This document shows, piece after piece, positions 32,264 to 40,563 of a stretch of 64,000 nucleotides of DNA (positions within the stretch are counted from its first letter, which is position 1; every line of letters begins with the position of its first letter). Source of the stretch: an uncultured Actinomycetes bacterium (GTDB lineage Bacteria; Actinomycetota; Acidimicrobiia; Acidimicrobiales; RAAP-2); contig CAIORQ010000044.1 of assembly GCA_903860745.1 (NCBI GenBank), positions 1 through 64,000 on the forward strand, written 5' to 3'. Position numbers and translations under genes: made by a program. The notes beneath the pieces are model-generated. The model was given only the letters and a program-made list of their open reading frames with translations, was not told the DNA's origin and did no database searches.

Positions 32264-34102
32264 GTGCCGAAAACCCTCCCCCCGCGCTCGCGAGCGGGTG
32301 GAGAAGGCGGCGCCAATCCCCTCGGCGGGGTCTTCTCCACCTACCCCGGACCGCGCGCGCAGATCTCGCGCGACACCACCCTGCCCTGGTGGCGACGGGT
32401 CTTGCCGATCATCGCGTCGCATCGCGTCACCTTCATCGCGTCCATCGCCCTCTCCTTCGCCAGCCTGATCTTCCAGACCCTGGTACCCAACATGCTCAAC
32501 CACGCGATCACCAACGTGCTGCAACGCCACGCGGGCTCGCTGCGCCAGGCGGTGATCGAGATCCTCGTCGTCGGCGTCGTCGCCGGTGCCACCGGCATCG
32601 TCTCGCGCCAGTTCCTCTACCGCACCGCCTACGAGGTCGAGGCGGACCTGCGCTCGTTGATCTACGAGCACCTCACCTGGCTGTCCTTCGGCTTCTACGA
32701 CCGGGTACAGTCCGGCCAGCTGATCAGTCGCGCCAACTCCGACATCCGCAGCGTGCAGATGTACTCGACCTTCGCGCCGCTGATCATCGTGCAGGCCTCG
32801 ATCGGAGTGCTGGCCTTCGGCTTCATGGTCTCGATCGACCCGCTACTCGCGCTGGTCGCCCTGACGATCATGCCGATCCTCTACGTCGTGGGCATCAAGA
32901 TGCGCCGGGTGCTCTTCCCGATCTCCTGGGTCCTGCAGTCACGCCTGGCCGACGTCGCGACGATCGTCGACGAGAACGTCAACGGGGTGCGCGTGGTCAA
33001 GTCCTTCGCCCAGGAGGAGGCCGAGGTGAACCGACTGGCCGACGCCGCCGAGCGAGTGGCCTGGGGCTACACCAAGGACGCCGAGATCCGCGCCACCTGG
33101 TCGCCCTGGGTCCAGAACCTGCCCCAACTGGGCCTGGCCCTGGTGCTCGCCTTCGGCGGGGCCATGGTCATCCAGGGCCACCTGCACCCCGGAGCGATCC
33201 TGGCCTTCAACGCCTACCTGATGATGCTCCAGGCCCCCTTCATGATGTTGGGCCAATTGGTGATGATGGGCCAGCGGGCCAAGGCCAGCGCCGAGCGCAT
33301 CTTCGAGATCCTCGACGAGCGCCCCGAGATCGTCGAGCGCCCCGGCGCCTTCGACCTCGTGCAGGTGGCCGGTGCGCTCGACTTCGACCACGTGCGCTTC
33401 GGCTATCACGCCGACAACGAGATCCTCCGGGACTTCGACCTGCACGTCGACCCGGGCGAGACCGTGGCGCTGGTCGGACGCACCGGTTCGGGCAAGTCCA
33501 CCGTCGCGCGCCTGCTGACGCGCTTCTACGACGTCTCCGGCGGCGCCGTGCGCGTCGACGGGCACGACGTGCGCGACGTGACCCTGGCCTCGTTGCGCGA
33601 GAACGTCGGCGTGGTGCTCGACGAGCCCTTCCTCTTCTCGGTGAGCGTGCGCGACAACATCGCCTACGGCGTGCCCCACGCGTCGCCCGAGGCGATCGAG
33701 GCCGCGGCGCGCGCGGCGGCCGCCCACGACTTCATCCTCGAACTGCCCGAGGGCTACGACACGGTGATCGGCGAACGCGGCTACACCCTCTCGGGCGGCC
33801 AGCGCCAGCGCCTGGCCATCGCGCGCACCCTGTTGGTCAACCCACCCGTGTTGATCCTCGACGACGCCACCAGCGCCGTCGACGTCCACGTGGAGTCCAC
33901 CATCTACGGGGCCCTGCGCGAGCTGATGAGTTCGCGCACCACCCTGGTGATCGCGCACCGCATCTCCACCATCGCCCTGGCGCGACGCGTCGTGGTGCTC
34001 GAGGAGGGGCGCGTGGTCGCCGACGGCACGCACGAGGAACTGCTCGCCACCTCCCCCCTCTACGGCGAGATCCTGGCCCAGACCATGGTCGAGGAGGCCT
34101 GA
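32264..34102 (+). CDS. ABC exporter half-transporter A (heterodimer)
   Basis: A 612-residue fusion of six-helix membrane domain and ATPase. Walker A GRTGSGKST is near residue 404, signature LSGGQRQR near 509, Walker B VLILDDATSAVD near 529 and the H-loop is IAHR. Walker B ends in DD, so the catalytic glutamate is aspartate, the usual mark of the degenerate site in a heterodimeric exporter. GTG at 32264 is chosen since TACGAT lies 6 nt upstream; the frame upstream reads as non-coding. It overlaps the next ABC gene (TGATG). Substrate not predictable; drug or lipid export is usual. Confidence 0.93.
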   Translation: MPKTLPPRSRAGGEGGANPLGGVFSTYPGPRAQISRDTTLPWWRRVLPIIASHRVTFIASIALSFASLIFQTLVPNMLNHAITNVLQRHAGSLRQAVIEILVVGVVAGATGIVSRQFLYRTAYEVEADLRSLIYEHLTWLSFGFYDRVQSGQLISRANSDIRSVQMYSTFAPLIIVQASIGVLAFGFMVSIDPLLALVALTIMPILYVVGIKMRRVLFPISWVLQSRLADVATIVDENVNGVRVVKSFAQEEAEVNRLADAAERVAWGYTKDAEIRATWSPWVQNLPQLGLALVLAFGGAMVIQGHLHPGAILAFNAYLMMLQAPFMMLGQLVMMGQRAKASAERIFEILDERPEIVERPGAFDLVQVAGALDFDHVRFGYHADNEILRDFDLHVDPGETVALVGRTGSGKSTVARLLTRFYDVSGGAVRVDGHDVRDVTLASLRENVGVVLDEPFLFSVSVRDNIAYGVPHASPEAIEAAARAAAAHDFILELPEGYDTVIGERGYTLSGGQRQRLAIARTLLVNPPVLILDDATSAVDVHVESTIYGALRELMSSRTTLVIAHRISTIALARRVVVLEEGRVVADGTHEELLATSPLYGEILAQTMVEEA

Positions 34103-36051
34103 TGGCCTGGGGCGGCGGATGGGGCGGCGGCGGCGCGATGTTCGGGGGGCGGGGCCCGCAGGCCGGCCTGCCCTTCGGCGGCATTCCGAGCGAGTTGGCC
34201 GAGGAGGCCGAGAGGCTCCTGGCGACCGAGCCCGAGCACCCCGCGTCGGCCCGGACCTTCCACCAACGACCCCTCGAGGACGAGCGTGAACGCCTCACCC
34301 TGCCCAAGATGCTCGGGCGCTACCCCCGCATGGTCGTCGAGGGGTCCCTCCTGGTGATCGTCACCAGCCTGCTGCTGCAGGCGGGTCCCCTCCTGACCAG
34401 CCTCGCGGTCGACCGGGGGATGGTGGGGACCCACCGCTCGCTCGCGGTGGTGCTGTGGTGCTCGGTGGCCTACCTGGTGATCGCGGTCCTCTCGGCCCTG
34501 GGTCAACGACGTCAGACCAAGGTCACGGGCGCCCTGGCCGCGCGCGTCATGCACGACCTGCGCATCCGCGTCTTCACCCACCTCCAGCGCCTCAGCCTCG
34601 ACTTCTTCACCGAGGAGAAGGCCGGCGTCTTGATGAGCCGCATGACCAGCGACATCGAGAACCTCCAGCAACTGGTCCAGGACGGCATCAGCTCCTTCGC
34701 CCTCCAGGGGCTGACGATGCTCGTCATCACGGCGGTGCTCTTCGCGCTCAACGTGACCCTGGCGCTGTGGACCATCTTGTTGGTGGTGCCCCTGCTCGTG
34801 GTGTTCTCGATCTGGTTCCACCGCGCCTCGGAGTCGGGCTACTTGATGAGCCGCGACCGCATCGCCAACGTGCTCGCGGACCTCTCGGAGTCGCTCTACG
34901 GCATCCGCGTGGTGACCGCCCACAACCGTCAGCGGCGCAACATCGTCAACCACCGTCACGTGGTGGGGGCGTACCGCGACGCCAACTTCTACACCGGACG
35001 GGTCAACGCCGTCTACGGACCGGCCACCATCATGATCGGGATCCTCGGCCAGGCGATGCTGCTGGGCATCGGCGGCGACATGGTGCTGCGCCACCGGCTC
35101 AGCCTGGGCGCGCTCTTCGCCTTCTTCCTCTACCTCAATCGCTTCTTCGCGCCCATCCAGCTCCTGGTGCAGCAGTACAACTCGCTCCAGCAGGGTCGCT
35201 CCTCGGTGATCCGCCTGCGCGAACTCCTGGAGACCCCCCCGACCGTCGACGAGGCCCCCGACGCCATCGACCTGCCGACGATCGAGGGGCGGATCACCTT
35301 CGAGGACGTGAGCTTCGGCTACGACCCCGCGCGCCCGGTCCTGCACCACGTCACCCTGGAGATCGCCCCGGGCGAGTCGGTGGCCTTCGTCGGACCCACC
35401 GGCGCGGGCAAGTCCACCCTGGCCAAACTGGCCAATCGCTTCTACGACCCCACCGAGGGACGCGTGCTGGTCGACGGGATCGACGTGCGCACCGTGACCC
35501 TTCGCTCACTGCGCAGCCAACTGGGCGTCGTGCCCCAGGAGCCCTTCCTCTTCGCCGGCACCGTCCGGACGAACCTGCGCTTCGGGCGCACCGGGATCAC
35601 CGACGACGAGATCGCCGAGGCCGTCGAGGTGGTGGGCCTGAGCGAGCTCGTCGATCGCCTGCCCCAGGGACTGGACACCGTGGTCCACGAGCGCGGACAG
35701 ACCCTGTCGTCGGGCGAGCGCCAACTGCTCGCCCTGGCCCGCGCCTTCCTCGCTCGCCCGCGCGTGCTGATCCTGGACGAGGCCACCTCCTCGCTCGACC
35801 TGCGCAGCGAGACGGTGATCGAACGGGCCCTCGACCGGCTCCTGGAGGGCCGGTCGGCCATTCTCATCGCCCATCGCCTGACCACGGCCCAGCGGGCCGA
35901 CCGCATCGTGGTCGTCGACGAGGGGGGTGTCCTCGAGGTCGGCACCCCGCGCGAACTGCTCGAACGCGGCGGCGCCTACGCCGCGATGCACGACGCCTGG
36001 CTGGCCTCGGGCGGGCGAGACTCGACCCGGGCGCCCGTCACGCCCAAGTAG
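34102..36051 (+). CDS. ABC exporter half-transporter B (heterodimer)
   Basis: A 649-residue half-transporter. A Gly-rich N-terminus (MAWGGGWGGGGAMFGGRG) of about 60 residues precedes the membrane domain. Walker A GPTGAGKST is near residue 431, the signature is LSSGERQL near 535 and Walker B VLILDEATSSLD near 556 is complete with Glu. The altered signature pairs with half A's Asp-type Walker B, giving one competent and one weakened site. The ATG overlaps the stop of half A, so equal expression is likely. Confidence 0.93.
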   Translation: MAWGGGWGGGGAMFGGRGPQAGLPFGGIPSELAEEAERLLATEPEHPASARTFHQRPLEDERERLTLPKMLGRYPRMVVEGSLLVIVTSLLLQAGPLLTSLAVDRGMVGTHRSLAVVLWCSVAYLVIAVLSALGQRRQTKVTGALAARVMHDLRIRVFTHLQRLSLDFFTEEKAGVLMSRMTSDIENLQQLVQDGISSFALQGLTMLVITAVLFALNVTLALWTILLVVPLLVVFSIWFHRASESGYLMSRDRIANVLADLSESLYGIRVVTAHNRQRRNIVNHRHVVGAYRDANFYTGRVNAVYGPATIMIGILGQAMLLGIGGDMVLRHRLSLGALFAFFLYLNRFFAPIQLLVQQYNSLQQGRSSVIRLRELLETPPTVDEAPDAIDLPTIEGRITFEDVSFGYDPARPVLHHVTLEIAPGESVAFVGPTGAGKSTLAKLANRFYDPTEGRVLVDGIDVRTVTLRSLRSQLGVVPQEPFLFAGTVRTNLRFGRTGITDDEIAEAVEVVGLSELVDRLPQGLDTVVHERGQTLSSGERQLLALARAFLARPRVLILDEATSSLDLRSETVIERALDRLLEGRSAILIAHRLTTAQRADRIVVVDEGGVLEVGTPRELLERGGAYAAMHDAWLASGGRDSTRAPVTPK

Positions 36052-36141
36052 GGACTTTGGGTTCGCCACCCGAGGCGCCGTCTCCAATACGCTTACGGGG
36101 CGGGCGACAATGTCCGCACGGATCAGAAGGCTGGTGACAAC

Positions 36142-37416
36142 GTGGTCACACGTCCCACTGAGTCGGACGTCGAGGAGTTCAACCCCTGGACGCACGTCTC
36201 TTCCCTCATTGAACGAGCCGGGCACCTGCTCAATCTCGACGACGGGATGATCAAGCGGATCATCACCCCCGAACGGATCCTCGAGGTCGCCGTTCCCGTG
36301 CGCCTGGACTCGGGCAACATCGAGATGTTCACCGGCTGGCGCATCCAGCACGACACGTCGCGCGGCCCCGGCAAGGGCGGCATCCGCTTCCACCAGAGCG
36401 TCAACGTCGACGAGATCGCCGCGCTCAGCGCCGACATGTCCATCAAGTGCGCCGTCGTCAACATCCCCTACGGCGGGGCCAAGGGCGGCGTGCGCGTCGA
36501 CCCCACCCAGCTGTCGGCGGCCGAGCTCGAGCGCCTGACGCGGCGCTACGCCTTCTCCATCGCCCCGGTGATCGGACCCGAGACCGACATCCCCGCCCCC
36601 GACGTCAACACCGACCCGCAGGTCATGAGCTGGATCATGGACACCATCACCATGCTGCGCGGCTACTCGGCCCCGGGCGTGGTGACCGGCAAGCCCCTGG
36701 CGATCGGCGGCTCCCAGGGTCACGCCGGCGCGACCTCCCTGGGCGTGACGATCTGCACGCTGGCGCTCTTGAAGAACCTGGCGCGCGACCCCGAGAACGA
36801 GCGGGTCATCGTCCAGGGCTACGGCAAGGTGGGTGCCCCGCTCGTGCAGATGCTGAGCGAGCACGGCATGAAGGTCGTGGGCGTGGCCGACGTCCATGGC
36901 GCGATCCACGTGCCCGGGGGCATCGACGCGGCGGCACTGGCGCACCACTTCGCCCAGAACGGTTCGGTGGTCGGATTCCCCGGCGCCGACCCCGTCGCCC
37001 TGGACGACTTCTTCGCCATCCCCAGTGACATCGCCATCCCGGCGGCCCTGGGCGGCGTCCTCACCGAGACCATCGCGGAGAAGCTCGCCGCGTCCATCGT
37101 CGTCGAGGCGGCCAACGGCCCCACCACCGGCGAGGGCGCGGCCGTGCTGCACGAGCGCGGCATCCCCGTGGTGCCCGACGTGCTGGCCAACGCCGGCGGC
37201 GTCGTGGCGTCGTACTTCGAGTGGGCCCAGGACATCCAGGGCTACATGTGGGAGAAGGAGCTGTTCCTCCAGCGCCTCGAGAAGACGATGCACGAGGCCT
37301 TCGACGCGGTGTGGGTGCGCCACGGCCAACTCGGGGTCAACCTGCGAGAGACCGCCCTGGCGGTCGGCGTGGAGCGCATCGCCGAGGCGACGCGCCTGCG
37401 AGGCCTCTTCCCGTGA
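36142..37416 (+). CDS. Glutamate/leucine-type dehydrogenase
   Basis: A 424-residue NAD(P)-dependent amino acid dehydrogenase. The substrate-binding region GPGKGGIRFHQ and KCAVVNIPYGGAKGG holds the two family lysines. PAPDVNTDPQVMSWIMD follows, and the Rossmann motif is GYGKVG near residue 233. The length of 424 matches the small hexameric GDH class. It interconverts glutamate and 2-oxoglutarate plus ammonia. GTG start with an AAGG site. The gene is monocistronic-looking except for a 45-residue gene 18 nt downstream. Confidence 0.93.
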   Translation: MVTRPTESDVEEFNPWTHVSSLIERAGHLLNLDDGMIKRIITPERILEVAVPVRLDSGNIEMFTGWRIQHDTSRGPGKGGIRFHQSVNVDEIAALSADMSIKCAVVNIPYGGAKGGVRVDPTQLSAAELERLTRRYAFSIAPVIGPETDIPAPDVNTDPQVMSWIMDTITMLRGYSAPGVVTGKPLAIGGSQGHAGATSLGVTICTLALLKNLARDPENERVIVQGYGKVGAPLVQMLSEHGMKVVGVADVHGAIHVPGGIDAAALAHHFAQNGSVVGFPGADPVALDDFFAIPSDIAIPAALGGVLTETIAEKLAASIVVEAANGPTTGEGAAVLHERGIPVVPDVLANAGGVVASYFEWAQDIQGYMWEKELFLQRLEKTMHEAFDAVWVRHGQLGVNLRETALAVGVERIAEATRLRGLFP

Positions 37417-37434
37417 TGCACGAGGCCTAGAGCG

Positions 37435-37572
37435 GTGAACGAAGAACCCTCGCGCAGCGAGCAGGAGTGGCGCGAGCTCGTCGCCGCGCTGCGCGAGGAG
37501 ATCGCGCACCTCAGGGACGAGCTACGCCGCGCCCGCCGTGACCACCACGAGGTCCCTCCGCACTACCTCTAG
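37435..37572 (+). CDS. Small coiled-coil protein, 45 residues
   Basis: Not recognised. GTG start; the protein is nearly all charged helix: SEQEWRELVAALREE then IAHLRDELRRARRD, with leucines and alanines at heptad spacing, ending HHEVPPHYL. It looks like a short amphipathic or coiled-coil peptide. It begins 18 nt after the dehydrogenase stop and ends sharing CTAG (37569-37572) with the stop of the hexosaminidase, a pattern also seen at four other convergent pairs of genes, which supports it being a real gene. Confidence 0.5.
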   Translation: MNEEPSRSEQEWRELVAALREEIAHLRDELRRARRDHHEVPPHYL

Positions 37573-38705
37573 GCCGCGGCGGGGCACGACAGGGTGTTGT
37601 TGGCGGCGAGCACCTGGGCCGCGGCGGCCACCACCTTTGCGCGCGTGAGCACGCCGTGCTCCACGGCGGCGAAGATCGCCGCGGTCATCCCCGACGCCGT
37701 CGCCAGGGCCTGCGCGGGGGTCGAGGGATTCGACCCCAGCACCTGGTCCACCCCGGCGGCCAGGGCGTCGACCGCCGCCTGGGCGATGGTGATGTGACGC
37801 AGCGAGATCGCGCCCGCGCCCAGCGCGTCGGTCATGATCAGTCCGTGGAAGCCCAACTGGTGTCGCAGCGCGGACACCGCCGCCGAGGAGAGCCCGGCCG
37901 GCAGCGTGGTCAGGCCGGGGATGGAGGCGTTGGACATCATCACCGCGTGCACCCCCGCCGCGATAGCCGCCCGGAAGGGGACCAGACCGGTGCTCTGCAG
38001 CACCGACCAGGGCTTGGTGGCCGCCGGCCCGTAGTCGGTGTCGGGCGAGGTGCCCCCGAGGCCGGGGAAGTGCTTGACCACCGCCACCACGTGCGAGGCC
38101 ATCAGACCCGACGCGAAGGCCACCACGTCGGCGGCGTCCTTGGTGGGCGACCCGCCGAAGGAACGGTAGCCGTCGGGGTCGCTCTCGCCCGGGAACACCG
38201 CGCGCCCGTCCACGTCGGCCACCGGCGCCAGGTCGGTGTTGAGACCGGCCCGGGCCATGGCCGCGCCCGCCGTCACTGCGGTGGCGCGGATCTGCGCGGT
38301 CGTCATGGTCGCGCCCATGGTCTGGGGCCAGGGCCACTGGCCCACCAGGTTGGGGAAGCGGATGATGCCGCCGCCCTCGTCGTCACTCATGACCATCGGT
38401 GCGAGGTGGTCGGGCTCGAGCCCCTTCAAGGACCCCAGGGTGGCCGGGAGGGTGGCCGGGGCGGTGGCGCCGAAGAGGATGAAGCCGCCGTATCCCTGGG
38501 CCGCGGCCGAGGTGAGGCTGGCGAGGCTCGTCGCCTGCGCCGAGACGACCACGGTCTCGCGCACCACGTGGGTGAGGGACCAGCCCGAGACGATGCGGGT
38601 GGCGCAGGCCAGGTTGCTCGTCGTCGGCGTCGCCGGAGCCGGGGCCGCGGGCGCCAGCGCCCCCGCGCCCACCACCGCCAGCACCACCGCGAGACGAAGC
38701 CTCAT
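37569..38705 (-). CDS. Exported GH3 beta-N-acetylhexosaminidase-like protein (NagZ/LpqI type)
   Basis: A 378-residue glycoside hydrolase family 3 protein with a signal peptide (MRLRLAVVLAVVGAGALAP). KHFPGLGG near residue 223 aligns with the NagZ motif KHFPGHG. The following segment reads PDTDYG where NagZ has Asp-Ser/Thr-His, so the His of the Asp-His catalytic dyad is Asp. The nucleophile Asp is in MTDALGAG. Actinobacterial LpqI-like proteins show similar changes, so activity on muropeptides is uncertain. TAAGGT lies 6 nt before the ATG. It follows the his operon by 21 nt. Confidence 0.85.
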   Translation of the reverse strand: MRLRLAVVLAVVGAGALAPAAPAPATPTTSNLACATRIVSGWSLTHVVRETVVVSAQATSLASLTSAAAQGYGGFILFGATAPATLPATLGSLKGLEPDHLAPMVMSDDEGGGIIRFPNLVGQWPWPQTMGATMTTAQIRATAVTAGAAMARAGLNTDLAPVADVDGRAVFPGESDPDGYRSFGGSPTKDAADVVAFASGLMASHVVAVVKHFPGLGGTSPDTDYGPAATKPWSVLQSTGLVPFRAAIAAGVHAVMMSNASIPGLTTLPAGLSSAAVSALRHQLGFHGLIMTDALGAGAISLRHITIAQAAVDALAAGVDQVLGSNPSTPAQALATASGMTAAIFAAVEHGVLTRAKVVAAAAQVLAANNTLSCPAAA

Positions 38706-38726
38706 GCCCCGACCTTAGGGCGGAGC

Positions 38727-39272
38727 TCAGCGTTCGCGTCGCCGCAGCTCGTCCTCGAGGTCGGCGGGGTCCACGCCGCGGCTGCGCAGCAACATGAGGA
38801 GGTGGAACCAGAGGTCCGCGGCCTCCGAGACCAGGCGCTCGTCGGTCTCGGCGAGGGCCGCCACCGCGGTCTCGACGGCCTCCTCGCCCACCTTGCGGGC
38901 CAGGAAGGCCGGACCCTTGGCCAAGGACGCGGCGACGTAGGAGTCGGGAGCGTTGGCGGCCTCGCGTTGGAGGATCTTGCGCCACAGCCACGGAGTGAAG
39001 CACGAGGTCGACCCGTCGTGACAGGCGGGGCCCTCGGCGTTGACGCGCACCAGCACCGCGTCCTGGTCGCAGTCGAGCGAGACCTCGACGACGTGCATGA
39101 AGTTGCCCGAGGTCTCGCCCTTGTGCCAGAGCTGTTGACGCGAACGCGAGAAGAAGTGCACGGTGCCCGACGACCTGGTGAGGGTGAGCGCCTCCTCGTC
39201 CATCCAGCCGAGCATCAACACCCGTCCGGTGGCGTCGTCTTGGACGATGGCCGCCCGCAGTTCCTCACTCAT
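38727..39272 (-). CDS. hisIE: HisIE: phosphoribosyl-AMP cyclohydrolase / phosphoribosyl-ATP pyrophosphatase
   Basis: A bifunctional 181-residue enzyme for histidine steps 2 and 3. The N-terminal HisI domain has [18 protein letters not shown] and the zinc motif CHDGSTSCF. The C-terminal HisE helical domain (about residues 105-181) has [13 protein letters not shown]. The ATG overlaps the hisF stop by 4 nt. It is the last gene of the his operon. Confidence 0.96.
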   Translation of the reverse strand: MSEELRAAIVQDDATGRVLMLGWMDEEALTLTRSSGTVHFFSRSRQQLWHKGETSGNFMHVVEVSLDCDQDAVLVRVNAEGPACHDGSTSCFTPWLWRKILQREAANAPDSYVAASLAKGPAFLARKVGEEAVETAVAALAETDERLVSEAADLWFHLLMLLRSRGVDPADLEDELRRRER

Positions 39273-40021
39273 ACTCTCTCCTTCAGGGGCCGTAGCGTGA
39301 CGCCGAGCGCCTCGATCTCGCGGCGCAGCCCCGGCAGGCCGGCCGGGTTCTCGTGCACGATGCTCGCCACCAGTGCGGCGTCGGTGACCCGCAGGGCGTC
39401 GGCGACGTGCTGGGCCGAGCCCGCGCCGCCCGAGGCGATGACCGGGATGTCCACCGCGTCGCGCACCGCGCGCGTCAGCACGAGGTCGAAGCCCGTGCGC
39501 TGCCCGTCGCGCGCGATGGAGGTGAGGAGGATCTCGCCGGCGCCGCGCGCGGCCGCCTCGACGGCCCAGGGCACGGTGGCGATGTCCGTGGCGACCCGGC
39601 CGCCGTGGGTGTGCACGACGCCCTTGCCCGCGTCGATGGCCACCACGACCGCCTGGGAGCCGAAGCGCCGAGCGATCTCGGTGATCAGTTCGGGCGTGGC
39701 CAGCGCGGCCGAGTTGAGCGAGACCCGGTCGGCCCCGGCCTCGATGATGGCCGAGGCGTCGGCCACCGAGCGGATGCCCCCGCCCACGGTGAAGGGGATC
39801 TCCAAGACGTCGGCGACGCGCTCGACGACGTGCAGCAGGGTGCTCTCGTCGTCGGGGGTCGCCATGATGTCGAGGAAGACCAGTTCGTCGGCTCCCCCGT
39901 CGCTGTAGTGCTGGGCGAGTTCGACGGGGTCACCCACGTCACGCAGGTTGACGAAGCTCACGCCCTTGACGACGCGCCCGCGCGCGACGTCCAGGCAGGG
40001 GATCAGTCGCGGGAGAGGCAT
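39269..40021 (-). CDS. hisF: Imidazole glycerol phosphate synthase, cyclase subunit HisF
   Basis: A 250-residue TIM barrel that with HisH makes IGP and AICAR. Asp at IPCLDVARG (residue about 10) and Asp in [10 protein letters not shown] (about 129) are the catalytic pair, and phosphate-binding SGGAGS is near the end. Its ATG lies inside hisH, a 19-nt overlap, so it depends on hisH translation. The start matches the usual HisF length. Confidence 0.97.
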   Translation of the reverse strand: MPLPRLIPCLDVARGRVVKGVSFVNLRDVGDPVELAQHYSDGGADELVFLDIMATPDDESTLLHVVERVADVLEIPFTVGGGIRSVADASAIIEAGADRVSLNSAALATPELITEIARRFGSQAVVVAIDAGKGVVHTHGGRVATDIATVPWAVEAAARGAGEILLTSIARDGQRTGFDLVLTRAVRDAVDIPVIASGGAGSAQHVADALRVTDAALVASIVHENPAGLPGLRREIEALGVTLRPLKERV

Positions 40022-40563
40022 GAGGCCAGGAACTCCAATCCGGCTCGGTCGCTCTTCTCGGGGTGGAACTGCACCCCGAGGAAGGAACCGCGCGCCACGG
40101 CCGCGCAGAGCCCCTCCGAGGTCGCCACCGTGTCGGGCGATTCGGCGACGAAGGAGTGGGCGAAGTAGTAGGCGTCGCCCCAGGGCTCGACGAGGGCCCA
40201 GCCCAGGCGCGGGACGCGCGGCGCGTCCAGGCGCACCACCAGGCCCTCGAGCAGTCCCAGGCCCTTCACGCCGCCGTCCTCCTCGCTGGCCTGCAGGGCG
40301 AGCTGCATCCCCAGGCAGATCCCGAGCAGGGGGCGTTCGGCGGCGTAGCGCTCGCGCAGCGCCTCGGCGGCGCCGGTCTCCTCGAGGTGGATCATGGCGC
40401 TGCGCGCCGAGCCCACCCCGGGCAGGATCACGTGGGGGGCCTCGGCGATGAGCGAGGGCTCGGCGCTCACCACGCTCGAGCGCCCCAGGTGGCCCAGCGC
40501 GGCGCAGACCGAGCGGGTGTTGCCCGCGCCGTAGTCGACGACGACAACGACGTCGTCGCTCAC
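40003..40563 (-). CDS. hisH: Imidazole glycerol phosphate synthase, glutaminase subunit HisH
   Basis: A 186-residue class I glutamine amidotransferase that supplies ammonia to HisF. The nucleophile Cys is in LGICLGMQ and the His-Glu pair in QFHPEKS. The opening VVDYGAGN is typical. The ATG overlaps the hisCB stop by 4 nt, and the 3' end overlaps hisF by 19 nt. Confidence 0.97.
   Translation of the reverse strand: MSDDVVVVVDYGAGNTRSVCAALGHLGRSSVVSAEPSLIAEAPHVILPGVGSARSAMIHLEETGAAEALRERYAAERPLLGICLGMQLALQASEEDGGVKGLGLLEGLVVRLDAPRVPRLGWALVEPWGDAYYFAHSFVAESPDTVATSEGLCAAVARGSFLGVQFHPEKSDRAGLEFLASCLSRD

Noticed and set aside
32140-36051. A 1303-codon open frame spanning both ABC genes
   Set aside because: Only its second half (from 34102) is coding; the first half is the out-of-frame shadow of the first ABC gene and has low-complexity Arg/Pro-rich sequence.
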